A stretch of DNA of 9,339 nucleotides from an uncultured Prevotellaceae bacterium (GTDB lineage Bacteria > Bacteroidota > Bacteroidia > Bacteroidales > Bacteroidaceae): the NCBI GenBank assembly GCA_947306605.1, contig CAMZHB010000044.1, positions 1 through 9,339 of the forward strand, given 5' to 3'. Both the position numbers and the translations under genes were made by a program. A model generated the notes under the pieces. That model searched no databases. It saw nothing but the letters and a program-made list of their open reading frames with translations, and had not been told where the DNA came from. How positions within the stretch are numbered: the first letter of the stretch is position 1; every line of letters begins with the position of its first letter. Below, one piece after another: positions 1 to 7,235 of this stretch.

Positions 1-424
1 TCTGTACTTCGCTGGTATAGGATATCAGCTGGCGCGAGAGGGACTTCTGAGCAATAATGGCGGCATGGTAAACCACGTGGGCGGCATTTGTGACGCCTTC
101 ACACAGTTGTGTCACGTAGAACGGGCCACCTACATCGTCGAGTGTGCCCAGTTCTTTCAACTTATTGGTTACTGTGAGCAAGTCAACGGGCTTTTGCTCG
201 GACGAGAGCTCTCTTATGGCTTCGTAAACCAGTTGGTTTCTCTTCTCATAAAAGCTTTCGGGCTGCAAAATCTCACATACGAGGTCGAAAGCTTTACCAT
301 CAATCATCAATGCGCCCAATACGGCACGCTCAAGTTCGGGTGCCTGCGGCTGCAGGTGGGCATAGTTTTCTTCTTGTGAAGCCCCTACTACACTTTTTCG
401 GCTTCTTGTTCTGTTATCAGGCAT
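1..424 (-). CDS. dnaB: Replicative DNA helicase DnaB, N-terminal part (cut by window edge)
   Basis: This is the 5' part of the hexameric helicase that unwinds DNA at the replication fork. Only about 141 codons are inside the window, and the RecA-like ATPase domain lies beyond the left edge. After a basic, low-complexity start (MPDNRTRSRK) comes the hallmark of the DnaB N-terminal domain at residues 26-42 (PQAPELERAVLGALMID). The helical hairpin pattern follows, with ESFYEKRNQLVYEAI (residues 56-70), then DLLTVTNKLKELG (81-93) and GGPFYVTQL (99-107). In this family the domain forms the trimeric collar that contacts primase. The ATG at 424 is chosen because a Bacteroidetes -7 element lies 20 nt upstream and the conserved block begins about 25 residues in. 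No frameshift is seen. The identity is secure for the fold and family; the motor motifs cannot be checked here. Confidence 0.93.
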   Translation of the reverse strand, partial: MPDNRTRSRKSVVGASQEENYAHLQPQAPELERAVLGALMIDGKAFDLVCEILQPESFYEKRNQLVYEAIRELSSEQKPVDLLTVTNKLKELGTLDDVGGPFYVTQLCEGVTNAAHVVYHAAIIAQKSLSRQLISYTSEVQ

Positions 425-444
425 ATTCTTTCTGCTATTTGGTG

Positions 445-452
445 CAAAGATA
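445..452 (-). promoter_or_regulatory. dnaB promoter -7 element
   Basis: Read on the minus strand the bases are TATCTTTG, a match to the Bacteroidetes -7 consensus TAnnTTTG. It lies 20 nt upstream of the dnaB ATG, implying a leader of roughly 10-15 nt. No clear TTTG is found at the usual 19-nt spacing upstream, so the -33 half is weak or absent. Confidence 0.6.
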
Positions 453-480
453 CACAAAAGTCAGAGGTAATCGCTACGAT

Positions 481-529
481 GTGGGACATAAAATTTTCTA
501 TATTTGGTATTGTTTGTTTTATGTCCGAC
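481..529. repeat. Inverted repeat between dnaB and the SDR gene
   Basis: The arms GGACATAAAA (484-493) and TTTTATGTCC (517-526) pair perfectly over 10 bp across a 23-nt AT-rich spacer. Allowing one mismatch, the pairing extends to 13 bp (481-493 with 517-529). It lies 48 nt past the stop of the SDR gene and about 30 nt upstream of the dnaB -7 element, all on the minus strand. No run of T follows the stem on that strand, so it is not a convincing intrinsic terminator. An operator site or a weak terminator/mRNA 3' end structure are both possible. The rest of the 425-576 spacer holds nothing else that I recognise. Confidence 0.45.
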
Positions 530-576
530 TTAGGAAAAAACATATCAAACTTTCATTTATCAAAAATCCGCATTCA

Positions 577-1407
577 TCACATTTTCTCCACCTTACGGAC
601 TATCTTGTCATACCATCTCGCCGGCAAAAGCCGTTTGGCCAGCACGGCAGGCCTTGCCAAAAACCCCGTAAGGTACCTGGCACGCGGCGAAGGCGACACT
701 AGAGCTTTCACTATGCATTTGGCAATGCTTTCTGGAGGTGTACACCAGCGGAGGGCATACATACGTTTCATGGTGTCGGCTACCCGGTGCGACGAAGCCT
801 CATATTGACCACCGCAAGACGTTTCTTCCAAATGGCGGATGGCTACATCGGGCCACGACGTTCGGATTAGTCCCGGCTCAACCAGGCATACCTTTACGCC
901 AAACGGCTCCACCTCAAGCCTCAAACAATCTGTAAAACCTTCCAAGGCATATTTCGAAGCGTGATACCACGCTCCGTAAGCCGTATGCAGACGTCCGGCC
1001 ATCGATGACACATTTACGATGCGCCCTCTGCTTTCCCGCAGCGCAGGAAGGGCATGTCGTACCATGCAGGCCAAGCCTATAAGATTCACATCCAGTTGTT
1101 GGCGAGCCTCAGTCAGAGGTACATTTTCCACGGCTCCATATAAACCGTAGCCAGCGTTGTTTACTAACGCGTCAAGACGACCTTCACGCTCCAAAACCGT
1201 TTGTACACACAAGCGGCAGGCTTCTTCGTCTGTAACATCCAAAGACAGAATACCGATTCCCTGCTCTTGCAAATCGCACATCCGTTCCAGACGACGGGCT
1301 GCACCATATACGCGCCACCCGGCCTGACATAGCATCAGCGCAGCAGCATGTCCGATGCCGCTGCTGGCTCCTGTAACCAAGACTACCTTACCTTGATTCA
1401 TCTGCAT
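577..1407 (-). CDS. Short-chain dehydrogenase/reductase (classical SDR)
   Basis: This is a cytosolic NAD(P)(H)-dependent oxidoreductase of the classical SDR family, 276 aa and slightly longer than the usual 250. The whole signature is present. The nucleotide-binding TGASSGIG is at residues 12-19, NNAG at 83-86, the tetrad Asn at N108, and the catalytic Ser in NVSS (S135, 13 residues before the Tyr). The YxxxK pair is Y148/K152, and the EPG loop (177-179) is followed by Thr183. The Arg residues after the first beta-alpha unit (AARRLER, 36-42) suggest NADP(H) rather than NAD(H); this is inference. The C-terminal 40 residues are basic and hydrophobic (LTGFLARPAVLAKRLLPARW), as in several short-chain reductases acting on lipid or keto substrates, but the substrate cannot be read from sequence. 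The start could instead be the second Met (1401), which leaves a longer leader. It is transcribed alone and divergently from ispE. Confidence 0.9.
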   Translation of the reverse strand: MQMNQGKVVLVTGASSGIGHAAALMLCQAGWRVYGAARRLERMCDLQEQGIGILSLDVTDEEACRLCVQTVLEREGRLDALVNNAGYGLYGAVENVPLTEARQQLDVNLIGLACMVRHALPALRESRGRIVNVSSMAGRLHTAYGAWYHASKYALEGFTDCLRLEVEPFGVKVCLVEPGLIRTSWPDVAIRHLEETSCGGQYEASSHRVADTMKRMYALRWCTPPESIAKCIVKALVSPSPRARYLTGFLARPAVLAKRLLPARWYDKIVRKVEKM

Positions 1408-1421
1408 TCAATTTGGATTTA

Positions 1422-1429
1422 CAAAGTTA
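1422..1429 (-). promoter_or_regulatory. Promoter -7 element of the SDR gene
   Basis: The minus-strand bases are TAACTTTG, matching TAnnTTTG. The element ends 14 nt before the annotated ATG, or 20 nt before the alternative Met at 1401. The second value is closer to the spacing of the other promoters here and mildly favours the later start. A TTTG occurs on the same strand at 1444-1447, but at 14 nt spacing rather than the usual 19-20. Confidence 0.55.
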
Positions 1430-1469
1430 AGATTTTCATTCCGCAAAATCCCTTTTATGGACCAATTCA

Positions 1470-1500
1470 TTTGGATTATACAGAATTTTCCGTAATTTTG
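1470..1500 (+). promoter_or_regulatory. ispE operon promoter (TTTG-N19-TAATTTTG)
   Basis: The -33 element TTTG (1470-1473) and the -7 element TAATTTTG (1493-1500) are separated by exactly 19 nt, a full match to the Bacteroidetes housekeeping (sigma-ABfr type) promoter. The -7 element ends 22 nt before the ispE ATG, so the leader should be about 15 nt. It sits back to back with the SDR promoter in the 115-nt divergent spacer. Confidence 0.8.
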
Positions 1501-1522
1501 AACAACCAAAAACCGACTAGCG

Positions 1523-2368
1523 ATGATCTGCTTCCCAAACGCAAAAATAAATCTCGGACTTTACGTCACCGAGAAACGGGATGACGGCTACCACAACATA
1601 GAAACGTTGTTCCTACCCGTTCCTTTACAAGATGTACTCGAAATAAAACCGCTCGATTTTTATGACACCGAGTACGAGTTGCAACTTGCCGGAACCCCTA
1701 TCGAAGGTAAGCCGGACGACAATTTGGTTGTCCGCGTGTTTCTCTCACTTAAACACGAATTTCATTTGCCTCCGCAAACCATACATCTGTACAAACGCAT
1801 CCCAACTGGGGCCGGGCTCGGCGGAGGCAGCAGTGACGCTGCGTTTATGATGAGATTGCTTAACGAACAGTTCAAACTGGGTCTATCGACACAAGACATG
1901 GTCGACCGCCTGTCTGATTTCGGCGCCGACTGTCCCTTTTTCATACGCAATGAATCTGCCTTAGCCCACGGCATAGGCGACCAATTGTCAACCTATCCCA
2001 TAGATTTGTCCGACTACCACATTCTTATTGTAAAGCCACCCCTTTCTGTATCCACACGAGAGGCATATGCCGGAATCGAACCTTCACAACCGAAGCACGA
2101 TTTCCGTACTGCGTTGAGTCAACCCGTAGAAACCTGGCGCGAAAGCATTAGTAACGATTTCGAACGCCACGTTTTCCGACTGTATCCTCAGATTGCGGCC
2201 ATCAAAGAAACACTTTACGATATGCATGCCATATATGCATCGATGAGTGGCAGCGGTAGTGCCGTCTATGGCCTGTTCCACCATCCCTTCGAAGAAGCTG
2301 CTGAAATCTTCAAAGATTGTTTCGTATTCCAAAGCCGTCTTGTCGTCCACCCTGCCACATTTTCTTAA
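1523..2368 (+). CDS. ispE: 4-diphosphocytidyl-2-C-methyl-D-erythritol kinase IspE
   Basis: IspE is the GHMP-family kinase that phosphorylates the 2-hydroxyl of CDP-methylerythritol with ATP, the fourth step of the MEP isoprenoid pathway, in the cytosol. At 281 aa it has normal length. The N-terminal substrate strand FPNAKINLGL (residues 4-13) contains the conserved Lys8. The ATP-binding glycine loop is PTGAGLGGGSSDAA (94-107), and GADCPFF (134-140) holds the catalytic Asp136. NDFE is at 211-214, and the last GHMP motif MSGSGSAVYGLF is at 241-252. All key residues are intact. The ATG at 1523 follows a strong promoter by 22 nt and places the PNAKINL motif at the standard distance from the N-terminus. 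The flavodoxin/ferredoxin gene starts 8 nt after the stop, so the two are probably one transcription unit. Confidence 0.97.
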   Translation: MICFPNAKINLGLYVTEKRDDGYHNIETLFLPVPLQDVLEIKPLDFYDTEYELQLAGTPIEGKPDDNLVVRVFLSLKHEFHLPPQTIHLYKRIPTGAGLGGGSSDAAFMMRLLNEQFKLGLSTQDMVDRLSDFGADCPFFIRNESALAHGIGDQLSTYPIDLSDYHILIVKPPLSVSTREAYAGIEPSQPKHDFRTALSQPVETWRESISNDFERHVFRLYPQIAAIKETLYDMHAIYASMSGSGSAVYGLFHHPFEEAAEIFKDCFVFQSRLVVHPATFS

Positions 2369-2376
2369 ACGCAACC

Positions 2377-3198
2377 ATGATTTTCTACTTCTCAGGTACA
2401 GGAAACTCTGCATGGGCAGCCCGTTCACTTGCCGACAACTTAAACGAGAAACTCGTCAGCATCGCAGAAGCACTTCAAAAAAACGATACCTTATATAATA
2501 TATTGCAAGAAGAATCCGTCGGATTTGTCTTCCCGACCTACGGATGGGACATCCCACCCATTGTAAGGACTTTTATAACTTGTCTGTCGCTCCAATACCA
2601 AGACAAGAAGGGTATCAGTCGGCACAAAAACATGCTCGACAGTACATATATCTATTTTGTAACCACCTGCGGCGACGATACGGGCAAGCTGCTCAAACGT
2701 GTACGTCAGGCATTCACTCTTCGAAATCTCCATATTGACAGTGCCTGGACCATTGTCATGCCTGATTCTTACGTATGTCTGCCTGGATTTGACGTAGATT
2801 CGGATAAACTCAAAGAAAGCAAGCTATCGGCAGCGCCACAACGGCTACAAATGATTGCAACTCATATAAAACGCAAACAACGTGGGGTATTCGATGTTCA
2901 TCCGGGCCATTTCCCATATACCAAGACCTACATTCTCGGCGGCTTATTCAGACACTATTTGATGGATGACAAGCCTTTTCACACCAAAGATTCATGTACA
3001 CAATGCGGAATCTGTGTTGACGTATGCCCCACCAAGAATATAATTATCGGCACCGAGGGCCCGCATTGGCAAAACCAGTGTACGATGTGTCTCGCTTGCT
3101 ATCACCATTGTCCGTCTCATGCCATTGCATACGGAAAACAAACTAAACACAAAGGACAATACCTTCATCCGGAAGCACCTCGGACAAAACGGGCATAA
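2377..3198 (+). CDS. EFR1-type flavodoxin / 2[4Fe-4S] ferredoxin fusion protein
   Basis: A 273-aa electron carrier or oxidoreductase of the EFR1 family, which joins a flavodoxin-like domain to a bacterial two-cluster ferredoxin. The N-terminus MIFYFSGTGNS (1-11) is a flavodoxin beta-strand and FMN phosphate loop. It continues with GFVFPTYGWDIP (49-60) and YFVTTCGDD (93-101), as in FMN-binding sheets. The C-terminal part has two CxxCxxCxxxCP motifs, C207/C210/C213/C217 and C235/C238/C241/C245, so two [4Fe-4S] clusters. The tail GKQTKHKGQYLHP (253-265) is typical of the family. No signal peptide or membrane segment is seen, so it should be cytosolic. The ATG at 2377 is preferred over an upstream in-frame Met at 2317 because the latter would overlap ispE and add 20 residues before the flavodoxin strand. 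Its true partner is not known; the operon with ispE suggests, as inference only, electron supply to iron-sulfur enzymes of the MEP pathway. Confidence 0.9.
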   Translation: MIFYFSGTGNSAWAARSLADNLNEKLVSIAEALQKNDTLYNILQEESVGFVFPTYGWDIPPIVRTFITCLSLQYQDKKGISRHKNMLDSTYIYFVTTCGDDTGKLLKRVRQAFTLRNLHIDSAWTIVMPDSYVCLPGFDVDSDKLKESKLSAAPQRLQMIATHIKRKQRGVFDVHPGHFPYTKTYILGGLFRHYLMDDKPFHTKDSCTQCGICVDVCPTKNIIIGTEGPHWQNQCTMCLACYHHCPSHAIAYGKQTKHKGQYLHPEAPRTKRA

Positions 3199-3250
3199 AC
3201 ACCGCTTACGTCCGTACCATAACCATGTTACAAAAATGCAGATAAAAGAC

Positions 3251-3278
3251 AGGCGGCACAACGTTTGTTGTGCCGCCT
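3251..3278 (-). terminator. Intrinsic terminator of tRNA-Thr
   Basis: A perfect 12-bp stem (AGGCGGCACAAC pairing with GTTGTGCCGCCT) closes a 4-nt loop. On the minus strand it begins 6 nt after the tRNA 3' end and is followed by GTCTTTTATC, a short T-run, so it fits a terminator of the tRNA transcript. On the plus strand the stem is followed by TCAATGAG with no T-run, so it is a poor terminator for the ispE operon, though it may stabilise that mRNA's 3' end. Confidence 0.8.
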
Positions 3279-3284
3279 TCAATG

Positions 3285-3357
3285 AGCCGAAACCCGGACT
3301 CGAACCGGGGACCTATTCATTACGAATGAATTGCTCTACCAACTGAGCCATTTCGGC
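3285..3357 (-). tRNA. tRNA-Thr (anticodon CGU)
   Basis: All arms pair. The 7-bp acceptor stem is GCCGAAA/TTTCGGC. The D arm is GCTC/GAGC with the loop AGTTGGTA. The anticodon stem is ATTCA/TGAAT with the loop TTCGTAA, giving anticodon CGU, which reads ACG (Thr). The T arm is CCCGG/CCGGG with the loop TTCGAGT. The mature length is 73 nt including a U at the discriminator position. CCA is not encoded (CAT follows), so it must be added after transcription. The gene is single, on the opposite strand to both neighbouring protein genes, with its own promoter and terminator. Confidence 0.96.
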
Positions 3358-3374
3358 TTTCGCTTAACGCAGTG

Positions 3375-3405
3375 CAAAGTTAAAGTGAATTTTTGAAAGA
3401 GCAAA
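3375..3405 (-). promoter_or_regulatory. tRNA-Thr promoter (TTTG-N19-TAACTTTG)
   Basis: On the minus strand TTTG (3402-3405) and TAACTTTG (3375-3382) are separated by exactly 19 nt, the Bacteroidetes consensus arrangement. The -7 element ends 17 nt before the mature tRNA 5' end, leaving about 10 nt of 5' leader to be removed, presumably by RNase P. Confidence 0.8.
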
Positions 3406-3488
3406 GTATTTCAGAAAGTTTTTTGGATTTCATCAAAAAAAAACAGAACCATAAAAGAAACGGTACACACTATTTCAGAGAAATGTCG

Positions 3489-3496
3489 TACTTTTG
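3489..3496 (+). promoter_or_regulatory. mltG promoter -7 element
   Basis: TACTTTTG matches TAnnTTTG and ends 23 nt before the mltG ATG. No TTTG is present at the 19-nt position upstream (bases there read CACA), so the -33 half is not recognisable. Confidence 0.55.
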
Positions 3497-3519
3497 CACT
3501 CAATAATAATTGCATCTTT

Positions 3520-4536
3520 ATGAACAGGAAAAAAGTATTTATTATCCTTTGTCTCATATCCCTGCTTCTTGTCGGGCTTGTTTATTATATATTTCTGGCT
3601 CCCATATCCACTAGCAGCGAAACCGTCTCTGTAAATATTGACAACAACGACACGTCTGACTCCGTATGGACAAAAATTGACAGTACAGCACATCCGAGAC
3701 AATTAATCGGACTGAAATCGCTTTCTGCCTTACTTGGCTATTCCAAACATATACATAGCGGTCACTATGAGATACTGACAAGCACCAATAGTGTGTCTTT
3801 GATGAGAAAACTTAAAAACGGGCGGCAAGATCCATTATTACTGACTATTCCAGAAGCACGTACAAAAGAACAATTGGCTGAAAAACTGAGCCATCGCCTA
3901 ATGATGTCGGCCGACAGCCTGCTTGCTGTTATGAATGACTCCGTCAGATGCGCCTGGCTCGGAACTGACACGGCAAATGTCATAGGTATGTTCTTGGCAA
4001 ACAGTTACGAGGTGTATTGGAATTTGACACCGGCACAACTCATGGAAAGAATGAAACGGGAATGGGACACCTGGTGGACTATAGAAAGGAAACAGTCCGC
4101 CGCAAACATCGGCTTAACCCCCGCAGAAGTGATTACATTGGCTTCCATCGTTGATGAAGAAACCTCAAACAACAACGAAAAACCAACCATTGCCGGTATG
4201 TATCTGAACAGATTGCACTCAGGCATTCCTTTACAGGCCGATCCGACCGTCAAGTTTGCCTTACGTCGGTTTGAACTGCGCCGGATTTATCATGAGATGC
4301 TTAAAACTCCGAGTCCATACAACACATATATGACTAAAGGCCTGCCTCCAGGTCCGATACGCATTCCTTCGGCGAAGGGAATCGAATCTGTACTTCATGC
4401 AGAGAAACATGACTATATGTATATGTGCGCCAAAGAAGATTTTTCGGGAAAACATAATTTTGCAAAGACATTTACGGAGCATTTAGACAATGCCAAGCGT
4501 TACTCAATGGCATTAAACAAACGGGGCATTCAGTAG
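3520..4536 (+). CDS. mltG: Endolytic murein transglycosylase MltG (YceG-like)
   Basis: MltG is an inner-membrane lytic transglycosylase that cleaves nascent glycan strands and is thought to end peptidoglycan chains. At 338 aa it matches the family's usual length. A basic start (MNRKK) and one hydrophobic segment (about residues 6-27) anchor it, with the rest facing the periplasm. The YceG domain shows EVITLASIVDEET (203-215). By alignment from memory with the E. coli enzyme, whose catalytic Glu218 lies in VEKET, the catalytic residue here is Glu214; the first Glu of that motif is Asp212. Further signatures are IAGMYLNRL (224-232), PLQADPTV (237-244) and SPYNTYMTKGLPPGPI (265-280), followed by NFAKTFTEHL (313-322). 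All expected blocks are present. The ATG at 3520 lies 23 nt after a -7 element and gives the membrane anchor directly. The gene is transcribed alone and converges on malQ; its last codons form one arm of the shared terminator. Confidence 0.95.
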   Translation: MNRKKVFIILCLISLLLVGLVYYIFLAPISTSSETVSVNIDNNDTSDSVWTKIDSTAHPRQLIGLKSLSALLGYSKHIHSGHYEILTSTNSVSLMRKLKNGRQDPLLLTIPEARTKEQLAEKLSHRLMMSADSLLAVMNDSVRCAWLGTDTANVIGMFLANSYEVYWNLTPAQLMERMKREWDTWWTIERKQSAANIGLTPAEVITLASIVDEETSNNNEKPTIAGMYLNRLHSGIPLQADPTVKFALRRFELRRIYHEMLKTPSPYNTYMTKGLPPGPIRIPSAKGIESVLHAEKHDYMYMCAKEDFSGKHNFAKTFTEHLDNAKRYSMALNKRGIQ

Positions 4537-4552
4537 AATGCCCCGTTTGTTT
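4515..4552. terminator. Bidirectional terminator shared by mltG and malQ
   Basis: A perfect 16-bp stem, AAACAAACGGGGCATT (4515-4530) with AATGCCCCGTTTGTTT (4537-4552), encloses a 6-nt loop CAGTAG. The mltG stop codon TAG is in the loop, and the ascending arm is the last mltG codons. The malQ stop (4551-4553 on the minus strand) touches the other end. Both strands show the same order, a GC-rich core hairpin followed by GTTTGTTT, so it can end transcription from both sides. Confidence 0.88.
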
Positions 4553-7220
4553 ATCTTCCGGATTCTTTTACCAGTTCTCTGACGCAATTATTGAATTTTG
4601 TACTGTCAATAAGCTTTTCTAACGTCATGTGCATCCGGTAGCGCCAATAATGACGCGAAACTGAAGGGTTGTTGATTTGTTCAATCGATATATCTGTCGA
4701 ACGTAACGCCTCGTCCATTGCAATCCAGTCCTGCCAAGCCAAAATGCACAACACAGAAGACGAATGCAAGTGCCTCCTAATTGTTTGTCGACACAACTCT
4801 GCTGGCATATCCAATGGTGCAGCCCCATCACAGTGCAATACATTATTATAATAGTCTTGCGCAGCCTCTCGATTCTGCCGCCACCATAGGCGGAGAGGAG
4901 CCATATCATGGGTTGTTATTGTATCATCCGAAAGATAGGGATTGTCATAGACGTTAGCAAACCGTCCCCAAAAGGACTTTGGCATGCTTTCAACCTCAAG
5001 TGAAAGAATGCTTAAACGGCTTAGTACCTCTTTCATACTTTCAGGAACCATCCCCAAGTCCTCTGCACATGGCAACATTGGGGTTGATGAGGTCAATATC
5101 TCCAATTTCTTTATTGCACCTTGAGCCCACCAAGCATCATGCCGGTTGTAGAAGAAATCACGTGAGATATTGTCGAAAGCCTGGCGGTCAGAGTCAGACA
5201 TACGTCGATAGGCATAAGTACGCCACGCGGCTATATTCGGATGGTATTTGGCTTCATCATTAGCGTCTTGAATAAAGAGGACATCAGATGCGGCACGCAT
5301 CAGACCTTGTCGGACAGGGCCTTCGACTGTCTCATCTACAATCTGTCGTTGCGAAAGATACGGTGCTTTTAGTATATATGAGTGGTCTTCATCTGTGAAG
5401 AAACGCATCTTAACAACTTCACAATGGTCACCGAACAAATCGTTTAATTCTTCTTCTGAGAAATGCGGCTGGGTATACGCATTTGGATTTGACGAAAAAC
5501 CATAACCGTGAATCTCTGCCTCAGTCAGGGGAATAGCAGGATTGAAATGTCCCAACGTTCCATAAATATATTGATACGGAATTTCCCAAATCCTCATAAA
5601 GCCAAGGACATGGTCAATACGATAAGCATCAAAGTACAGTGACATCTTCGACAATCGCTTTTGCCACCATGAACCTCCGTCTTCCAATATCGCATCCCAA
5701 TTGTACGTCGGAAAGCCCCAATTCTGTCCTGTCTCAGAAAAGAAATCGGGAGGGGCACCTGCTTGACAATCAAAATGGAAATATCGTGGATGAAGCCATG
5801 CTGTCGCACTGTCTCTGCTGATACCTATGGGTATATCCCCTTTTAGTGCCACGCATTTTGAGCGTGCATACTCGTGAACAGATTTCAACTGCTTCTCAAG
5901 CAAATATTGTACCCACTGGAAGAATAGAAAATCATCTTCATACCCCATACGACGCAGCCAAGCCGTTACCTCATCCTTATTATATGTATTGTGTTCCGGC
6001 CAACGATGAAAATCCGAAGTATGATAAACCTTCTGCAACACTCTAAATGCCACATAAGGGTAAAGCCACGACTCATTTGCAGAAACATATGCCTTGAATT
6101 CTTTCCTGCGGGCCACACCACGATGTTCTTCAAAATACTCCCGCAGATACGACATCTTCAAATCGTTCGCCATCTCATAGTCAACTTGCTTCAGCCGATT
6201 CAACGCACGTCTCTGCTCCTCATACGTAGCCTGTCGCTCCCCGTTCTTCAGAGTCAAGTCATGTAAATCTGCATACATCGGGTGGAGCGCAAAAGCCGAA
6301 ACACCATTATAAGGATATGAATCCTCCCATCCTCCTGAACGTGTTGTGTCATTAACTGGCAAAACCTGAATAACGTGCAAACCACACAAAGCCGCCCAAT
6401 CTATCAAAAGCCTTAAATCGCCAAAATCCCCGACACCGAAACTACGACAGCTGCGTAATGAGAAAATAGGAATCACTACACCAGCATAACAAGGCATACA
6501 CTCACGCAGACGTGGACGGTCCTCCTGTGTCACATTCCATAAACCACCGCCCTCATACCTCCGGTTTGAGCCTTCTTCCCATGCTACATCACCACTTGTC
6601 TCATCAACATATACATACTTATATTCAAAAGCCGACGCCGACACGGATACAACAAATTCCCACGAATACGGCCTTATACACCGCGCTTTCACACCGCGCG
6701 AAACATCCCATTCACCCAACATAACGTCGCTACCCGTCAAAAACAAAGCCTTGCCGCGCGCCACAGAAAAACCGTTCACTTGAAAACGTACCACATGCCC
6801 CAATTGATCACATATCTCTCCAGCATCCTCTACGATTGCCCTATCATGCGGCTCGACCACACGCGCCCAATCATTAATTTTCAGTTTCCCTCGCTTTATT
6901 GCGACATCCGCATTCCAAAGACACGACACTCTTTCCAAATCATTTCCTGTCAAACGCACAGAATGAAAAACGCCCTCCAACTCCTCGTCAACAACACACC
7001 CGTTCTCAACCACACGGAAACGGAAATACACCACTCGACGCTGACAAGCCATCCCACAATAAGTCCAATGTCGACCGTCTTCGCTCACCAACGCCGTCAC
7101 ACCACACACGCTGTTCCCTATGACATCGTCATAAAACACGACCTCTACCACACCACGCGTCCAATACTCCACACACAATTCCAGCATACAACCGTCCTTC
7201 ACCTCGTCCTCTACATTCAT
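4551..7220 (-). CDS. malQ: 4-alpha-glucanotransferase, DPE2-like GH77 with two CBM20 domains
   Basis: MalQ moves alpha-1,4-glucan segments between malto-oligosaccharides or onto glucose, in the cytosol. At 889 aa it is much longer than E. coli or Thermus MalQ and has the DPE2-like layout. Two N-terminal CBM20-type starch-binding modules are seen (about residues 10-125 and 140-235). The second is clear, with GKALFLTGSDVMLGEWDV (156-173) and FEYKYVYVDETSGDVAWEEG (198-217). The GH77 barrel starts near 245 (VVIPIFSLRS, FGVGDFGDL) with QVLPVNDT (285-292) and SYPYNGVSAFALHPMY (301-316). The nucleophile is D536 in YRIDH, the acid/base E720 in AEDLG, and the third acid D772 in THDMAPLR. The 184-residue gap between the first two catalytic residues (about 47 in Thermus amylomaltase, from memory) is the insertion typical of this subgroup. 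The first 130 residues contain 24 valines, and the coding strand there is very G/T-rich. It follows the nucleotidyltransferase by 15 nt, with no promoter of its own seen. Confidence 0.96.
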   Translation of the reverse strand: MNVEDEVKDGCMLELCVEYWTRGVVEVVFYDDVIGNSVCGVTALVSEDGRHWTYCGMACQRRVVYFRFRVVENGCVVDEELEGVFHSVRLTGNDLERVSCLWNADVAIKRGKLKINDWARVVEPHDRAIVEDAGEICDQLGHVVRFQVNGFSVARGKALFLTGSDVMLGEWDVSRGVKARCIRPYSWEFVVSVSASAFEYKYVYVDETSGDVAWEEGSNRRYEGGGLWNVTQEDRPRLRECMPCYAGVVIPIFSLRSCRSFGVGDFGDLRLLIDWAALCGLHVIQVLPVNDTTRSGGWEDSYPYNGVSAFALHPMYADLHDLTLKNGERQATYEEQRRALNRLKQVDYEMANDLKMSYLREYFEEHRGVARRKEFKAYVSANESWLYPYVAFRVLQKVYHTSDFHRWPEHNTYNKDEVTAWLRRMGYEDDFLFFQWVQYLLEKQLKSVHEYARSKCVALKGDIPIGISRDSATAWLHPRYFHFDCQAGAPPDFFSETGQNWGFPTYNWDAILEDGGSWWQKRLSKMSLYFDAYRIDHVLGFMRIWEIPYQYIYGTLGHFNPAIPLTEAEIHGYGFSSNPNAYTQPHFSEEELNDLFGDHCEVVKMRFFTDEDHSYILKAPYLSQRQIVDETVEGPVRQGLMRAASDVLFIQDANDEAKYHPNIAAWRTYAYRRMSDSDRQAFDNISRDFFYNRHDAWWAQGAIKKLEILTSSTPMLPCAEDLGMVPESMKEVLSRLSILSLEVESMPKSFWGRFANVYDNPYLSDDTITTHDMAPLRLWWRQNREAAQDYYNNVLHCDGAAPLDMPAELCRQTIRRHLHSSSVLCILAWQDWIAMDEALRSTDISIEQINNPSVSRHYWRYRMHMTLEKLIDSTKFNNCVRELVKESGR

Positions 7221-7235
7221 CTCTTTATTCTTATA

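Larger units (their letters stand above)
3199..3519. other. Intergenic region with tRNA, terminator and two divergent promoters
   Basis: No protein gene is supported here. Bases 3199-3250 are an unremarkable 3' spacer after the ferredoxin gene. They are followed by a strong hairpin, the tRNA-Thr gene, its promoter, and then the -7 element for mltG. The stretch 3406-3488 is A/T-rich with an A9 run (3435-3443), and I see no other conserved element in it. Confidence 0.7.

Noticed and set aside
65..808. Plus-strand open frames of 104, 130 and 109 codons
   Set aside because: They are shadows of dnaB and the SDR gene on the minus strand and cross the intergenic spacer without recognisable domains.
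2317..2376. Longer N-terminus for the flavodoxin/ferredoxin protein
   Set aside because: It would overlap ispE by 52 nt and add 20 residues without similarity ahead of the flavodoxin beta-strand. The Met at 2377 begins exactly at that strand.
3251..3278. Terminator for the ispE operon on the plus strand
   Set aside because: The hairpin has no T-run on the plus side. Its place next to the tRNA 3' end and the T-run on the minus side assign it to the tRNA.
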